DNA from: Bacillota bacterium
Lineage (GTDB): Bacteria > Bacillota > Clostridia > Christensenellales > Christensenellaceae
Assembly: GCA_023408315.1 (NCBI GenBank)
Contig: JAEYKI010000002.1
Location: 42,864-106,863 of the forward strand
DNA length: 64,000 nt
Reading direction: 5' to 3'
Of this stretch, positions 63,819 to 64,000 are shown one piece after another. The first letter of the stretch is position 1. Every line of letters begins with the position of its first letter. The notes beneath the pieces were generated by a model. That model saw nothing but the letters and a program-made list of their open reading frames with translations, had not been told where the DNA came from and made no database searches. Made by a program: the position numbers and the translations under genes.

Positions 63819-64000
63819 TTACCGATACAACTCTTTTACTCTGGCATAATAAATCCGCAGGAATTTGTTAAGTGCAGCAATTTTCGCCACACGCGGAGGT
63901 TTCCCTTCAGCTTCTTTTTTCAGCAGGAAATCATATACAGCCGTATCTGTTGTTGGTTTGACGCACTTGAGAAAACGTATGATTTCATATCCGGTTTTAC
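63819..64000 (-). CDS. C-terminal end of an IS110-family transposase (partial)
   Basis: A minus-strand open frame enters from the window edge and ends with TAA at 63819-63821. The 59 visible residues include GYEIIRFLKCVKP, YDFLLKKEAEGKP, and RVAKIAALNKFLRIYYARVK, the usual ending of IS110-family transposases (Transposase_20 domain). The catalytic DEDD domain would lie outside the window. No terminal inverted repeat is expected for this family. Confidence 0.6.
   Translation of the reverse strand, partial: KTGYEIIRFLKCVKPTTDTAVYDFLLKKEAEGKPPRVAKIAALNKFLRIYYARVKELYR

Overview
The window looks like a chromosomal segment of a spore-forming member of the Clostridia (Firmicutes). The evidence is the sporulation genes (spoIVFA, spoIVFB, bofA, yaaL), a full Min system with MinE, mreBCD/pbp2/rodA, and the order radical SAM (TIGR03960), TIGR03936, rng, rplU, rpmA, which is usual in Clostridia. 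Base composition is moderately GC-rich through most of the core and clearly AT-rich at both window ends. I found no rRNA, tRNA or CRISPR array.

Layout. (1) 1-1.8 kb: an AT-rich accessory patch with a RelA/SpoT-type alarmone synthetase (523-1512) against the decayed C-terminus of a serine recombinase. (2) 1.8-8.1 kb: a folC, valS and small membrane protein operon, then divergent ppk1. (3) 8.1-9.8 kb: a YhbD-like regulator, a bactofilin and a 38-codon micro-ORF, headed by a promoter with two copies of the palindrome TAACAWTGTTA. (4) 9.9-30.5 kb: mostly single metabolic genes: two HAD phosphatases, an HD hydrolase, a DUF308 membrane protein, an acyl-CoA synthetase with an XRE-cupin regulator, a 2,4-dienoyl-CoA-reductase-like flavoenzyme, a DUF3810 HExxH protein, upp, a GT2/WecE pair, a second RelA/SpoT-domain protein, an OFA-type MFS transporter, an orphan E1 alpha/beta pair, cysS and a Gfo/Idh oxidoreductase. 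(5) 30.6-45.2 kb: rubrerythrin, a C-terminal protease, sbcDC, a uracil-DNA glycosylase, bofA, yaaL, an unknown gene, a flavodoxin/ferredoxin fusion, recR-ybaB-dnaX, a membrane-anchored solute-binding-like protein, a PHP phosphatase and ogg1. (6) 45.2-60.4 kb: rpmA, rplU with its leader, rng, the radical SAM pair, spoIVFBA, rodA (inverted), minEDC, pbp2, mreDCB. (7) 60.5-63.5 kb: an XRE regulator fused to beta-solenoid-like repeats, then an ABC-2 exporter whose ATPase is preceded by a truncated tandem copy of itself. (8) The right edge enters an IS110-like transposase.

The cell-shape and division block is the functional centre: mreBCD, pbp2 and rodA elongate the wall, minCDE places the septum, and spoIVFAB and bofA act in sporulation. 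The best candidate for an undescribed system is a small regulon. The promoters of the yhbD-bactofilin operon (9.8 kb) and of the ABC exporter (61.3 kb) share the core TTGACA-N17-TACATT, with the same 11-bp palindrome between -35 and -10 and again just after the predicted start. They lie about 51 kb apart. An HTH protein with bactofilin-like repeats sits directly upstream of the exporter. Other notable points are predicted leaderless transcripts for rodA and the DUF3810 gene, an in-frame A AAA AAG slippery heptamer in dnaX, an L27 without the N-terminal extension usual in Firmicutes, a uracil-DNA glycosylase with no cysteine, a FolC lacking its usual N-terminus, and two families of dispersed intergenic palindromes.
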